Assembly: GCA_027658995.1 (NCBI GenBank)
Contig: JAQDQK010000001.1
Coordinates: 372,001-436,000, forward strand
Direction: 5' to 3'
DNA length: 64,000 nt
From: Propionibacteriaceae bacterium AM104-82
Lineage (GTDB): Bacteria; Actinomycetota; Actinomycetes; Propionibacteriales; Propionibacteriaceae
This document shows, piece by piece, positions 8,753 to 17,283 of the stretch (its first letter is position 1; every line of letters starts with the position of its first letter). A program made the translations under genes and the position numbers. The notes under the pieces are model-generated. The model did not search any database. It was not told where the DNA came from and saw nothing but the letters and a program-made list of their open reading frames with translations.

Positions 8753-9667
8753 GTGTCCACTCCGCTGATCGTCCTCGTCGGACCCACCGCGACAGGCAAG
8801 TCCCGGCTCGCCGTCGACGTCGCCAGGGCGCTCGCCGAGCGGGGCGGGCGCGCCGAGATCGTCAACGCCGACTCGATGCTGATCTACCGCGGCATGGACA
8901 TCGGCACCGCAAAGCCGACGCCCGCGGAGCGCGCGGGCATCCCGCACCATCTCATCGACATCGCCGAGGTCACCCAGACGGCCTCGGTTGCCGACTTCCA
9001 GGTGCTCGCCCGCGACGCGATCCACGCCATCCGCGGCGAAGGGGCAGTCCCGATCCTCGTGGGCGGCTCCGCGCTGTACACGCGCGCCATCGTCGACAGG
9101 TTCGAGTTCCCGGCCTCCGACGCCGCCGTCCGGGCACGGTGGGAGGCAGAGCTCGACCGGGTCGGCGCCGAGGCGCTGCACGCGCACCTGAAGTCGGTGG
9201 CGCCCGAGTCGGCAGCCAAGATCGAGCCAGGCAACGGGAGGCGCACGGTCCGGGCCCTCGAGGTGCTCGAACTCACCGGAGGCCACCAGCCCCACATCGC
9301 CGAGTGGACCTACGAACTCGACGGCGTGCACCAGTTCGGGCTCAACCTCGACCGTGAACTGCTCGACGCCCGGATCGACACCCGCGTCGAACAGATGTGG
9401 GACGAGGGCCTTGTCGACGAGGTGCGGACGCTTCTGACCCGGGGGCTGCGCGACGGCGTCACAGCCGTGCGGGCCATCGGCTACCGGCAGGTCGTCGAGT
9501 TCCTGGACGGGCATCTCACCGAGGACGAGGCGAAGGCGAAGGTCAAGAAGGCGACCAGGTCGTTCTTCCGCAAGCAACTGGGTTGGTACCGCCGCGATCC
9601 CCGGATCCGCTGGCTGGACGCAAACGACGCCAGCAACGCCGCGACCATCCTGGCCCAGGTAAGCTGA
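8753..9667 (+). CDS. miaA: tRNA dimethylallyltransferase MiaA
   Basis: MiaA transfers a dimethylallyl group from DMAPP to A37 of tRNAs reading U-initial codons. The 304-residue protein has the P-loop GPTATGKS at residues 9-16, NADSMLIYRGMDIGTAKP near 40, HHLIDIAEVTQTASVADF near 66, and GGSALYTRAIVDRF near 103. The start is GTG at 8753, the family start point; CACACT six bases upstream may be a weak leaderless -10 box. miaB upstream and dapF 16 bases downstream give the usual actinobacterial order. The substrate DMAPP comes from the MEP pathway, two genes of which (dxr, ispG) are also in the window. Confidence 0.97.
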   Translation: MSTPLIVLVGPTATGKSRLAVDVARALAERGGRAEIVNADSMLIYRGMDIGTAKPTPAERAGIPHHLIDIAEVTQTASVADFQVLARDAIHAIRGEGAVPILVGGSALYTRAIVDRFEFPASDAAVRARWEAELDRVGAEALHAHLKSVAPESAAKIEPGNGRRTVRALEVLELTGGHQPHIAEWTYELDGVHQFGLNLDRELLDARIDTRVEQMWDEGLVDEVRTLLTRGLRDGVTAVRAIGYRQVVEFLDGHLTEDEAKAKVKKATRSFFRKQLGWYRRDPRIRWLDANDASNAATILAQVS

Positions 9668-9686
9668 AGGGATCAGGGAGGTCGTG

Positions 9687-10505
9687 ATGCGCAGATACAG
9701 CTTCCACAAGGGCCACGGTACGAAGAACGACTTCATCATCCTCGATGACTCGTACGGCATGCATGAGATGCAGCAGGAGTTCATCCAGGTACTCACCGAC
9801 CGCCATTCGGGGATCGGCGCCGACGGGGTGATCCGGGTGGTGCGCGCGGGAAGCGTGCGCGACTGGGACGGCGACCCGCACCTGTGGTTCATGGACTACT
9901 ACAACGCAGACGGCAGCGTCGCGGAGATGTGCGGCAACGGGCTGCGGGTGTTCGCGCGGCACCTCATCAACGAGCAACTGGTGGCCTCCGGCTCCTTCGA
10001 CGTCGCTACCCGGGCGGGCATCAAGCACGTCGAGATATCCCGCTTCGGGCTGATCAGCACCGACATCGGCGCCGCGACCGTCAGCGACGAGGCCGTCACC
10101 GTCGACCTGGGGGAGCGGTCCTGGGACGCGACGAAGGTCGACGTCGGCAACCCGCACGCGGTCGCCTTCGTGGCAAAAGACATGGACCTCGAGGCCCTCG
10201 ACCTGCACGACGCCCCCACCTGGCAGCCGCAGGGCGCCTTCCCCGAGGGCGTCAACATCGAGTTCATCCGCGTCGACTCGCCCGGCAGGCTGTCGATGCG
10301 CGTCTTCGAGCGCGGCGTGGGCGAGACGATGAGTTGCGGCACCGGCGTGGTCGCCTCCGCGGCCGCCTACCGCCGCCGCAGCGGCTTCGACGGGCCCATC
10401 GAGGTCGCGGTGCCCGGCGGGGAACTGTCGGTCACCTTCGACGGCGACCAGGCGACGCTGACCGGCCCGGCCGTGATCGTGGGCCGCGGCGAGTTCTGGA
10501 TCTGA
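9687..10505 (+). CDS. dapF: Diaminopimelate epimerase
   Basis: DapF converts LL- to meso-diaminopimelate for lysine and peptidoglycan synthesis. The 272-residue protein carries both catalytic cysteines: one in NADGSVAEMCGNGLR near residue 79 and one in GVGETMSCGTGVVAS near 218. The ATG at 9687 is six bases after GGAG and is preferred to the adjoining GTG at 9684, which is only two bases from the ribosome site. It is 16 bases after miaA and probably co-transcribed. meso-DAP would be available for peptidoglycan, although some propionibacteria use LL-DAP instead, so the peptidoglycan type cannot be read from this gene alone. Confidence 0.96.
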   Translation: MRRYSFHKGHGTKNDFIILDDSYGMHEMQQEFIQVLTDRHSGIGADGVIRVVRAGSVRDWDGDPHLWFMDYYNADGSVAEMCGNGLRVFARHLINEQLVASGSFDVATRAGIKHVEISRFGLISTDIGAATVSDEAVTVDLGERSWDATKVDVGNPHAVAFVAKDMDLEALDLHDAPTWQPQGAFPEGVNIEFIRVDSPGRLSMRVFERGVGETMSCGTGVVASAAAYRRRSGFDGPIEVAVPGGELSVTFDGDQATLTGPAVIVGRGEFWI

Positions 10506-10576
10506 CCGGCGTTTTTCCACAGGCTGAGCGCGGGCGCTTGGTCAGGTCGGTGCGGGCTGGGAGAATGAACCCCGAC

Positions 10577-11992
10577 ATGACTGAATTTGACGACACCTTC
10601 CACGACGACGACGCCGAGGAGAACTACGACGGCGACCAGGTCGACCTGGCGGCGCGCCATTCGCTGCGCCGCGTCGCTGGCATGCGCACCGAACTCGAGG
10701 ACGTCACAGAGGTCGAGTACCGCCAGCTCCGCCTCGAACGCGTCGTGCTCGTGAGCGTCTGGACCAGCGGCACGGAACAGGACATCGACAACGCCATCGC
10801 CGAGCTGAAGCTGCTCGCCGAGACGGCAGGCTCCGAGGTGCTGCACACGCTGGTGCAGCGCCGCTCGCATCCCGACCCCGCCACCTTCATCGGCAGGGGC
10901 AAGGTCGAAGAGCTCGCCGAGGTGGTCCAACAGACTGGGGCCGACACGGTCATCTGCGACGGGGAGTTGGAACCCGCTCAGCTCAGGAACCTCGAGGACC
11001 GCACCAAGGTCAAGGTCGTCGACCGCACGGCGCTCATCCTGGACATCTTCGCGCAGCACGCCAAGAGCGCGGAGGGCAAGGCCCAGGTCGAGTTGGCGCA
11101 GCTTCAGTACCTCAGGCAGCGGCTCCGCGGCTGGGGCGGCAACCTGTCGAGGCAGGCGGGCGGCCGGGCCGCGGGTGGCGCGGGCATCGGCGGTCGTGGC
11201 CCAGGTGAGACCAAGATCGAGACCGACCGCCGCCGGATCAAGACCAGGATCTCGCAGTTGCGCCACAAGCTTCGCGAGATGGACGCGACGCGCGAAAGCA
11301 AGCGAGCCGAGCGGCGCCGCAACCAGGTCCCGTCCGTTGCCATCGTCGGCTACACCAACGCGGGCAAGTCGTCGCTGCTGAACCGGCTCACCGGCGCGGG
11401 CGTCCTCGTCGAGGACGCGCTGTTCGCGACGCTCGACCCGACGACCAGGCGCACCGAGACCAGCGACTCGCGGATCTACACCCTCACCGACACCGTCGGC
11501 TTCGTCCGGCACCTGCCCCACGACCTCGTCGAGGCCTTCCGCTCAACGCTCGAGGAGTCGGCGCTCGCCGACCTGCTGCTGCACGTCGTCGACGCATCAG
11601 ACGCCGACCCCGAGGGGCAGATCGCGGCCGTCAACACGGTGCTCGGGGAGATCGGCGCCTCCCAGGTCCCCGAACTGCTGGTCCTCAACAAGGCCGACCT
11701 CGCCGACGAGGCGACGCTGCTCGCGCTGCGCGCCAACCATCCCGAGGCCGTCGTGGTGTCCGCGCGCACCGGCGCGGGCATCGACGAACTGCGCGACGTT
11801 CTGGAGGAGCGACTGCCCCGACCCCAGGTCGAACTGACGGTGTTGGTGCCCTATTCGCGCGGCGACCTCGTCGACCGGATCCACAAGACAGGGGTGATCG
11901 ACACGCTCGAACACACCGGCGACGGGACGCTGGTGACCGCCCGCGTCCAGCCCGACCTCGCGGGAGACCTAGCCGAGTTCGTCCGTGGCTGA
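10577..11992 (+). CDS. hflX: Ribosome-associated GTPase HflX
   Basis: HflX binds the 50S subunit and rescues or splits stalled ribosomes under stress. The 471-residue protein has an acidic N-terminal extension (about residues 1-40), the HflX nucleotide-binding domain with HPDPATFIGRGKVEEL, a linker with GGRGPGETKIETDRRRI, and a G domain with GYTNAGKSSLLN near 258, DTVGFVRHLP and NKADLAD. ATG at 10577 is preferred; an in-frame ATG at 10565 would add four residues. GAGAAT (10561-10566) may be a -10 box. TTTTCCACAGG, a DnaA-box-like element, lies 54 bases before the start. The stop overlaps the next gene by eight bases. Confidence 0.96.
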   Translation: MTEFDDTFHDDDAEENYDGDQVDLAARHSLRRVAGMRTELEDVTEVEYRQLRLERVVLVSVWTSGTEQDIDNAIAELKLLAETAGSEVLHTLVQRRSHPDPATFIGRGKVEELAEVVQQTGADTVICDGELEPAQLRNLEDRTKVKVVDRTALILDIFAQHAKSAEGKAQVELAQLQYLRQRLRGWGGNLSRQAGGRAAGGAGIGGRGPGETKIETDRRRIKTRISQLRHKLREMDATRESKRAERRRNQVPSVAIVGYTNAGKSSLLNRLTGAGVLVEDALFATLDPTTRRTETSDSRIYTLTDTVGFVRHLPHDLVEAFRSTLEESALADLLLHVVDASDADPEGQIAAVNTVLGEIGASQVPELLVLNKADLADEATLLALRANHPEAVVVSARTGAGIDELRDVLEERLPRPQVELTVLVPYSRGDLVDRIHKTGVIDTLEHTGDGTLVTARVQPDLAGDLAEFVRG

Positions 11993-13976
11993 CCACGCGA
12001 AGATCCTCGCGGCCGCCGTCGGAGACATCCACGGCCAGGCGCGCCCCGGGCAGCAGGCCATGGCCGAGTCGGTGGCGGAGGCCTTCGACGACGGCGTCCA
12101 TCTGCTCGTGCAGGCGGGCACCGGCACCGGAAAGTCGCTCGGCTACCTGGCGCCGGCGCTCGCGCGCTGCGTCGAGGACGGCGAACGCGTCGTGATCGCC
12201 ACCGCGACGCTCGCGCTGCAGGCCCAGTTGGCCCACAAGGACATCCCCACCGCCCTCGACGCCGTCGAGGAGGTCACCGGGACGCGCCCCAAGGCGGCCA
12301 TCCTCAAGGGCCGCACCAACTACGCGTGCCTGTACCGGTCGCGGCAGGGCTCCGACCTCGACCAGGACTCGCTGCTCGGCAGCGAGGCGCTCGCCGACGC
12401 AGCGGCGACAGGCAAGGGCGACGACGTGTCGAAGTTGGGCGCCGAGGTGCTCGCGCTGCGCGAATGGGTCGAGGAGGAGGCCCAGCGCGGCGGCCTCGCC
12501 GACCGCGACGACGCCCCGACCCACACGGCGCGCGGCTGGTCCCAGGTCTCCATCCCGAGCCGCGAATGCCTCGGCGTCGCCGCCTGCCCGTTCGGAGCCG
12601 AATGCTTCGTGGAGGCATCCCGCGAGGAGGCTCGCAACGCGCAACTGGTGGTCACCAACCACGCGCTGCTCGCCATCAACGCCATGCACGGCGGCACCGC
12701 GCTGCCGGAACACTCCAGCCTGATCATCGACGAGGCCCACGAACTGGTCAGCAGGATCACCACCGCCGCGACAGACGAACTGACGCCTGGCCTGGTGGAG
12801 CGCACCGCGCGCCGCGCGCTGACCTGGCTCGACGACGATCTGGCCACCGACTTCCTCGACCAGGCAGACGTGCTGCGCGAGGCCCTCGACGAGTCCGAAC
12901 TGACCCGCATCACGCAGGCCTCGGCGCCGCTGCCCTACGCGGCGGCGCAACTGCGCGACGTCTCGCGCAAGGTGGTCAGCGCGCTCGGGAAGGTCACCGA
13001 CGACAACGAGCGGGTCCAGGCGGCCTCGGCCGTGAAGGAGATTTTCGACGTCGCAGAGCGGATCGCCAAGATCGCCGAGGCCGACGTCGTCTGGGTGACG
13101 CACTCCGACCTGATGGGGCGGGCCGCCTATGTCGCGCCGCTGAACGTCGCGGGACTGCTGCGCAACCAGGTGTTCGCGGAGACCACCACGGTGCTCACCT
13201 CGGCGACGCTGTCGCTCGGCGGCACCTTCGAGCCTGCCGCGGCCGCCGTCGGGCTGCGCGCGGCCGACCGGATCGAGCTTGGCGCCGAGCCGTCCGACGA
13301 GTTCGCCTGGCGCGGCCTCGACGTCGGCTCGCCGTTCGACTACGGCAGGCAGGGCATCCTCTACGTCGCCAAGCGGCTGCCTCCGCCCGGGCGCGACGGC
13401 ATGAACGAGGCGACGCTCGCGGAGATCGCCCAGCTCATGTGGGCGGCGGAGGGTCGCACGCTCGGGCTGTTCGCGTCGCGCAGGGCCGCGGAGCAGGCCG
13501 CCGAGTACTGCAGGCGCGAACTGCCGAAGCAGACCATCCTGTGCCAGGGCGACGCACAACTCTCCGAGCTCACCAGGCGGTTCACGGCCGAGCCGGAGAC
13601 CGTGCTGTTCGGCACCATGTCGCTGTGGCAGGGCGTCGACGTGCCGGGGGAGACCTGCCAACTGGTCATCATCGACAAGATCCCCTTCCCGCGGCCCGAC
13701 GACCCGCTGATGCAGGCCCGCAAGAAGGCGGTCGACGACGCGGGCGGCAACGGCTTCATGTCGGTGGCCGCCACGCACGCGGCGCTGCTGCTCGCCCAGG
13801 GGGCAGGCCGACTGATCCGCAGGTCCGAGGACCGCGGGGTCGTTGCCATGCTCGACCCGCGGCTCGTGACGGCGCGCTACGGATCGTTCCTGAAGGCGTC
13901 GCTGCCGGACTTCTGGATGACCACCGACGGCGACATCGCCGTCCAGGCGCTGCGCAGGCTGCGCGGCCAGGAGTAG
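11985..13976 (+). CDS. DinG/XPD-like ATP-dependent DNA helicase
   Basis: The 663-residue protein is a superfamily 2 helicase of the DinG/YoaA type. It has Walker A in AGTGTGKSLGYLAPAL near residue 38, a DEAH box in LIIDEAHELV near 247, and a C-terminal helicase domain with MSLWQGVDVPGE and QGAGRLIRRSEDRG. Four cysteines, one in TNYACLYR near 110 and three in CLGVAACPFGAEC near 197, fit a 4Fe-4S cluster. Such helicases unwind R-loops and damaged replication structures. It starts at GTG 11985, overlapping hflX by eight bases, so the two are co-translated. No LexA box precedes it, unlike E. coli dinG. Confidence 0.9.
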   Translation: MADHAKILAAAVGDIHGQARPGQQAMAESVAEAFDDGVHLLVQAGTGTGKSLGYLAPALARCVEDGERVVIATATLALQAQLAHKDIPTALDAVEEVTGTRPKAAILKGRTNYACLYRSRQGSDLDQDSLLGSEALADAAATGKGDDVSKLGAEVLALREWVEEEAQRGGLADRDDAPTHTARGWSQVSIPSRECLGVAACPFGAECFVEASREEARNAQLVVTNHALLAINAMHGGTALPEHSSLIIDEAHELVSRITTAATDELTPGLVERTARRALTWLDDDLATDFLDQADVLREALDESELTRITQASAPLPYAAAQLRDVSRKVVSALGKVTDDNERVQAASAVKEIFDVAERIAKIAEADVVWVTHSDLMGRAAYVAPLNVAGLLRNQVFAETTTVLTSATLSLGGTFEPAAAAVGLRAADRIELGAEPSDEFAWRGLDVGSPFDYGRQGILYVAKRLPPPGRDGMNEATLAEIAQLMWAAEGRTLGLFASRRAAEQAAEYCRRELPKQTILCQGDAQLSELTRRFTAEPETVLFGTMSLWQGVDVPGETCQLVIIDKIPFPRPDDPLMQARKKAVDDAGGNGFMSVAATHAALLLAQGAGRLIRRSEDRGVVAMLDPRLVTARYGSFLKASLPDFWMTTDGDIAVQALRRLRGQE

Positions 13977-13982
13977 CACCGG

Positions 13983-15950
13983 TCAGCGGAGACGTCGGCT
14001 GACGCTCGACTCCCACGGCGCCATCGTCTCTGCCCGCCCGCCGAGCACCGGCTCCCAGGCGCCAGCGACCCGTGGCCGACGCCGCTGGCGCGGGGAGGCG
14101 TTGCACTCGACCAGGAATGCCTCTCCGGCTGCCTCCCGGATGTAGGCCAGGTAGCCCTTGAGGCCGGGCCGCAGCCACCTCAGGCTGCCGCGCGTCAGGG
14201 CAGGGTTGGCCCGCCGCAGCCCGATCAGCGCCTTGTGCCAGGAGTACACCGAGTCGTCGTCGAGCACCTGTTCCGCGGCGGAGAATCCCACCGCGTCGTC
14301 GCTGCCCTCCAACCACGGCGTCCCTGTCGTGAAGCCGCCCTCGGGGGACCAGCGCATCGGCACCCGGGCGTGGTCGCGGGACCCGGCGATGATCTCGGCC
14401 CACGCGTCGTGCGGGCCCCTGCCCGCCGCGCGCAGTTCCTCATACCTGTTGATCGACTCGACGTCGCGCAACTGGTCGAGCCTCGTGAAGCTCTGATCGA
14501 CGGCGGCCAGTTCCTGCCCCTGGAACAGGAAGGGGGTGCCACGCATCGTCAACTGCAGGGTCGCGAGCAGTTTCCCGACGGCGGTGCGGACCTCCGGGTC
14601 CGACTCGGCCCCGCCCGCGAGTTTGCTGAGCATCCGGGGGTTGTCGTGGTTGTCGAGGAACACGGCGATCCAGTCGCCCTCGCCGATGCCGGCCAGGTAG
14701 CGGCGGTAGTAGTCCTTGAGGTAGTCGGGGTCGAAGTCGTAGGCGTCCCACCTGGTGTGGCCCGGTGTGTCGAGCACGTCGAAGTTGAACACCAGGTCCA
14801 GTTCGCCCCGGTCGGAGCCGCTCAGCATCCTGCCGAGTTCGATGCCGACTCCCGGGGTCTCGCCGACCATCACGCCGACCTCGTCCGGGGCCTGCGCCTC
14901 GCCAAGCGTCCCGTCCGGCAGTCGCCTCCGCACCGTCGAGGCGGGCGCACCCCTCCTGGTGAACCCGTCGCGGCGCAGCCCGCGCAGGAACTCGCCGAGC
15001 CGGGGGCCGTAGAAGTAGTGCTCGACGCCCGCGAAGCCCATCAACTCGCCCACGAACGGGTTTCCGTCCGGCAGGCCCTCGGGCTTGGAGATGTAGTTGA
15101 TGACGTCGAGCCGGAACCCGTCGATCCCGCGCGCGAGCCACCACTGCACGATGTCGGCGACCTCGTCGCGGACCGCTGGCGTGTCCCAGCGCAGGTCGAC
15201 CTGGCCGTCGGCGAACAGGTGCAGCGCCCAGCGCCGCGCCTCCGGGATCCAGCGCCACGCGGGCCCGGAGAAGAACGACGTCCAGTTGTTCGGGGGGCTG
15301 GCCGGGTCGCCCGGCTCAAGGAAGTAATAGTCCCCGTAGGGCCCGTCCGGGTCTGCGACGGCGCGCCTGAACCACTCGTGCTGGTCGGAGGTGTGGTTGA
15401 CGACCAGATCGAGGATGATCCGCATGCCCCGCTCGTGGCAGCCGCGGATCAGGTCGTCGACGTCGTCGAGGGTGCCCATCTCGTCCATCACGGCGCGGTA
15501 GTCGCTGATGTCGTAGCCCATGTCCTGATTGGGGGAGGCGAAGATGGGGGAGAGCCAGACGCAGTCGACGCCGAGGTCGGCCAGGTGGTCCAGGTGCCCG
15601 ATGATGCCGCGGATGTCACCGATGCCGTCGCCGTCGGAGTCGGCGAACGAGCGGGGGTAGACCTGGTAGAAGACGGCGTCGCGCCACCACGGCACCGGAT
15701 CCGGCGCGGGGGAGTCGACCGGCCGCTCTGGTTCGGAGTTGACCAGGTTCAGCACGCCCTCGACGAGTCCAGGCCCCGTGAAGCGCGTGGTGAGGCGCTC
15801 GATCGTCGAGATCCGCATCGGCCCGAGCGCCCTCAGCAACGGCCGTGGCAGCCCCGACTGCAGCAGCAGTTTGTCGATCGCGTCGCGGCCGACGGGCGTG
15901 GCGTAGACGTCGGAGAGGCGGTCACGCCTTGTCAATGGTCGCGGCCCCAT
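13983..15950 (-). CDS. GH13 alpha-glucosidase, oligo-1,6-glucosidase-like, with an N-terminal extension
   Basis: The 655-residue enzyme has a GH13 barrel from about residue 88. The nucleophile Asp lies in GFRLDVINYISK near 281, the acid/base Glu in GVMVGETPG near 360, and the third acid in LDNHDNP near 431. The DVIN signature is typical of oligo-1,6-glucosidases, while alpha-1,4 enzymes usually have Ala after Asp; that suggests isomaltose-type substrates (inference). There is no signal peptide, so it acts inside the cell on sugars brought in by the adjacent GPH transporter, whose 3' end it overlaps by 29 bases. The first 85 or so residues, with DVYATPVGRDAIDKLLLQSG, precede the barrel and are unusual for this family. 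Confidence 0.9.
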   Translation of the reverse strand: MGPRPLTRRDRLSDVYATPVGRDAIDKLLLQSGLPRPLLRALGPMRISTIERLTTRFTGPGLVEGVLNLVNSEPERPVDSPAPDPVPWWRDAVFYQVYPRSFADSDGDGIGDIRGIIGHLDHLADLGVDCVWLSPIFASPNQDMGYDISDYRAVMDEMGTLDDVDDLIRGCHERGMRIILDLVVNHTSDQHEWFRRAVADPDGPYGDYYFLEPGDPASPPNNWTSFFSGPAWRWIPEARRWALHLFADGQVDLRWDTPAVRDEVADIVQWWLARGIDGFRLDVINYISKPEGLPDGNPFVGELMGFAGVEHYFYGPRLGEFLRGLRRDGFTRRGAPASTVRRRLPDGTLGEAQAPDEVGVMVGETPGVGIELGRMLSGSDRGELDLVFNFDVLDTPGHTRWDAYDFDPDYLKDYYRRYLAGIGEGDWIAVFLDNHDNPRMLSKLAGGAESDPEVRTAVGKLLATLQLTMRGTPFLFQGQELAAVDQSFTRLDQLRDVESINRYEELRAAGRGPHDAWAEIIAGSRDHARVPMRWSPEGGFTTGTPWLEGSDDAVGFSAAEQVLDDDSVYSWHKALIGLRRANPALTRGSLRWLRPGLKGYLAYIREAAGEAFLVECNASPRQRRRPRVAGAWEPVLGGRAETMAPWESSVSRRLR

Positions 15951-17283
15951 GGCGCTCCTTCAGTTCCTGGACGATGCCAGCGTAGGTCGCCTCGTCGAGT
16001 CGGTACCTGGCGCGCATGATGAGGTAACTCGCGATCACCAGCAGCATCGGGATCACAAGCATCGAGAAGCGCAGCAGGTTCGCTCCCTCCGGGGTGACAT
16101 CGGCGGCGCTGGTGGCCACGTCGATGCCGGAGAGGATCAGCGTCGCCCCGACGATGCCGCTGGCGACCGCGTTGCTGAACTTGTAGATGAACGGCTGCAG
16201 CGAGAAGGTGACCGACTCGTTGCGTCGGCCGAGTTTCCACTCGCCGTACTCAACGGAATCGGCGATGAACATCACCATCATCAACTGGATGGCGCCCTGA
16301 CCGGTGAACAGCAGCACGCCCGCGACCCCGACGATCAGGAGGTTGGTGCCGGAGGCCAGGAACACCAGGTAGCCAGCGACGCACAGCACGGTCGCGATCA
16401 GGAAGATCCTGGCGCGGGGCAGTCGCTTCGACACGAGCGGGAACAGCGCGAGCGCGGTGATCTGGGTGACGCCCAGCACCGCAGCGAAGATCGGGTAGGC
16501 GCCCTCGTCGCCGAAGACGTACTTGAAGTAGTACAGGCCGAACGACGTGGTGGTGCCGTAGCCGATCATGTAGGCGACCATCGCGACGGTGACCCACAGC
16601 AGTTGGTCGTTGCGGAAGATGACGCCGAACAGTTCCCTGAGCGGGGTCGACTCGTGCGTGGTGGCGACCCGCTCCCGGGCGAAGATCAGCGTCAGCGACT
16701 GGAACGCCAGCATGATCACGACCAGGATCGTCGCGAGCACGAACCAGGCGAGCTTCGCGGAGCCGAGCGCCTCCGTCAGCGCACCGGTGACGGGGACGAG
16801 GGCCACGACCATGCTGAACAGGCCGATGTTGGCGCAGATCCTGGCGACCACGCCGATCTTCTCGCGCTCCTTCTGGTCCTGCGTCAGCGCAGGCAGCATC
16901 GACCAGAACGCGATGTCGTTGATCGTGTAGGCGATCTCGTAGACGAGGTAGACGACGGTGAACACGACGACGTAACCCCAGCCGTGCACGCCGAAGTCGA
17001 AGAACATCAGCAGCGTCGCGATGCCCCACAGCAGCGCGCCCCAGAAGATCCACGGCTTGAACTTGCCCCACCGGCTGCGGGTGTTGTCGACCACGACGCC
17101 CATGAACGGGTCGTTGAGGGCGTCGAAGACGCGCATCACGACGAGCACGACGGTGATCGCGCCAAGTTGCGCGCCGGAGATGTTCAGCACGTCGGTGAGG
17201 TAGAACAGCAGGTACATCGACACCAGCGCGGCGACCATGTCGCGGCCCAGCGTCCCCAGCCCGAACGCGAGGCGTTGGTTCAT
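15922..17283 (-). CDS. GPH-family (MelB-like) sugar:cation symporter
   Basis: The 453-residue protein has 12 predicted membrane helices and the GPH hallmarks: an N-terminal FGLGTLGRDMV, DVLNISGAQLG, the helix 2-3 loop with FDALNDPFMGVVVDNTRSRWGK, and ADSVEYGEWKLGRRNE in the second half. The family imports glycosides such as melibiose, xylosides and glucuronides with sodium or protons. The ATG shares one base with the stop of the AAA+ gene (TGATG) and its own end overlaps the GH13 gene by 29 bases, so all three are translationally linked. Pairing with a cytoplasmic alpha-glucosidase suggests uptake of alpha-glucosides such as isomaltose; that is inference. Confidence 0.9.
   Translation of the reverse strand: MNQRLAFGLGTLGRDMVAALVSMYLLFYLTDVLNISGAQLGAITVVLVVMRVFDALNDPFMGVVVDNTRSRWGKFKPWIFWGALLWGIATLLMFFDFGVHGWGYVVVFTVVYLVYEIAYTINDIAFWSMLPALTQDQKEREKIGVVARICANIGLFSMVVALVPVTGALTEALGSAKLAWFVLATILVVIMLAFQSLTLIFARERVATTHESTPLRELFGVIFRNDQLLWVTVAMVAYMIGYGTTTSFGLYYFKYVFGDEGAYPIFAAVLGVTQITALALFPLVSKRLPRARIFLIATVLCVAGYLVFLASGTNLLIVGVAGVLLFTGQGAIQLMMVMFIADSVEYGEWKLGRRNESVTFSLQPFIYKFSNAVASGIVGATLILSGIDVATSAADVTPEGANLLRFSMLVIPMLLVIASYLIMRARYRLDEATYAGIVQELKERHGAATIDKA

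Noticed and set aside
11985..13976. SOS-regulated dinG
   Set aside because: The gene overlaps hflX and no CGAAC-N4-GTTCG box is found upstream; only recA has one in this window.
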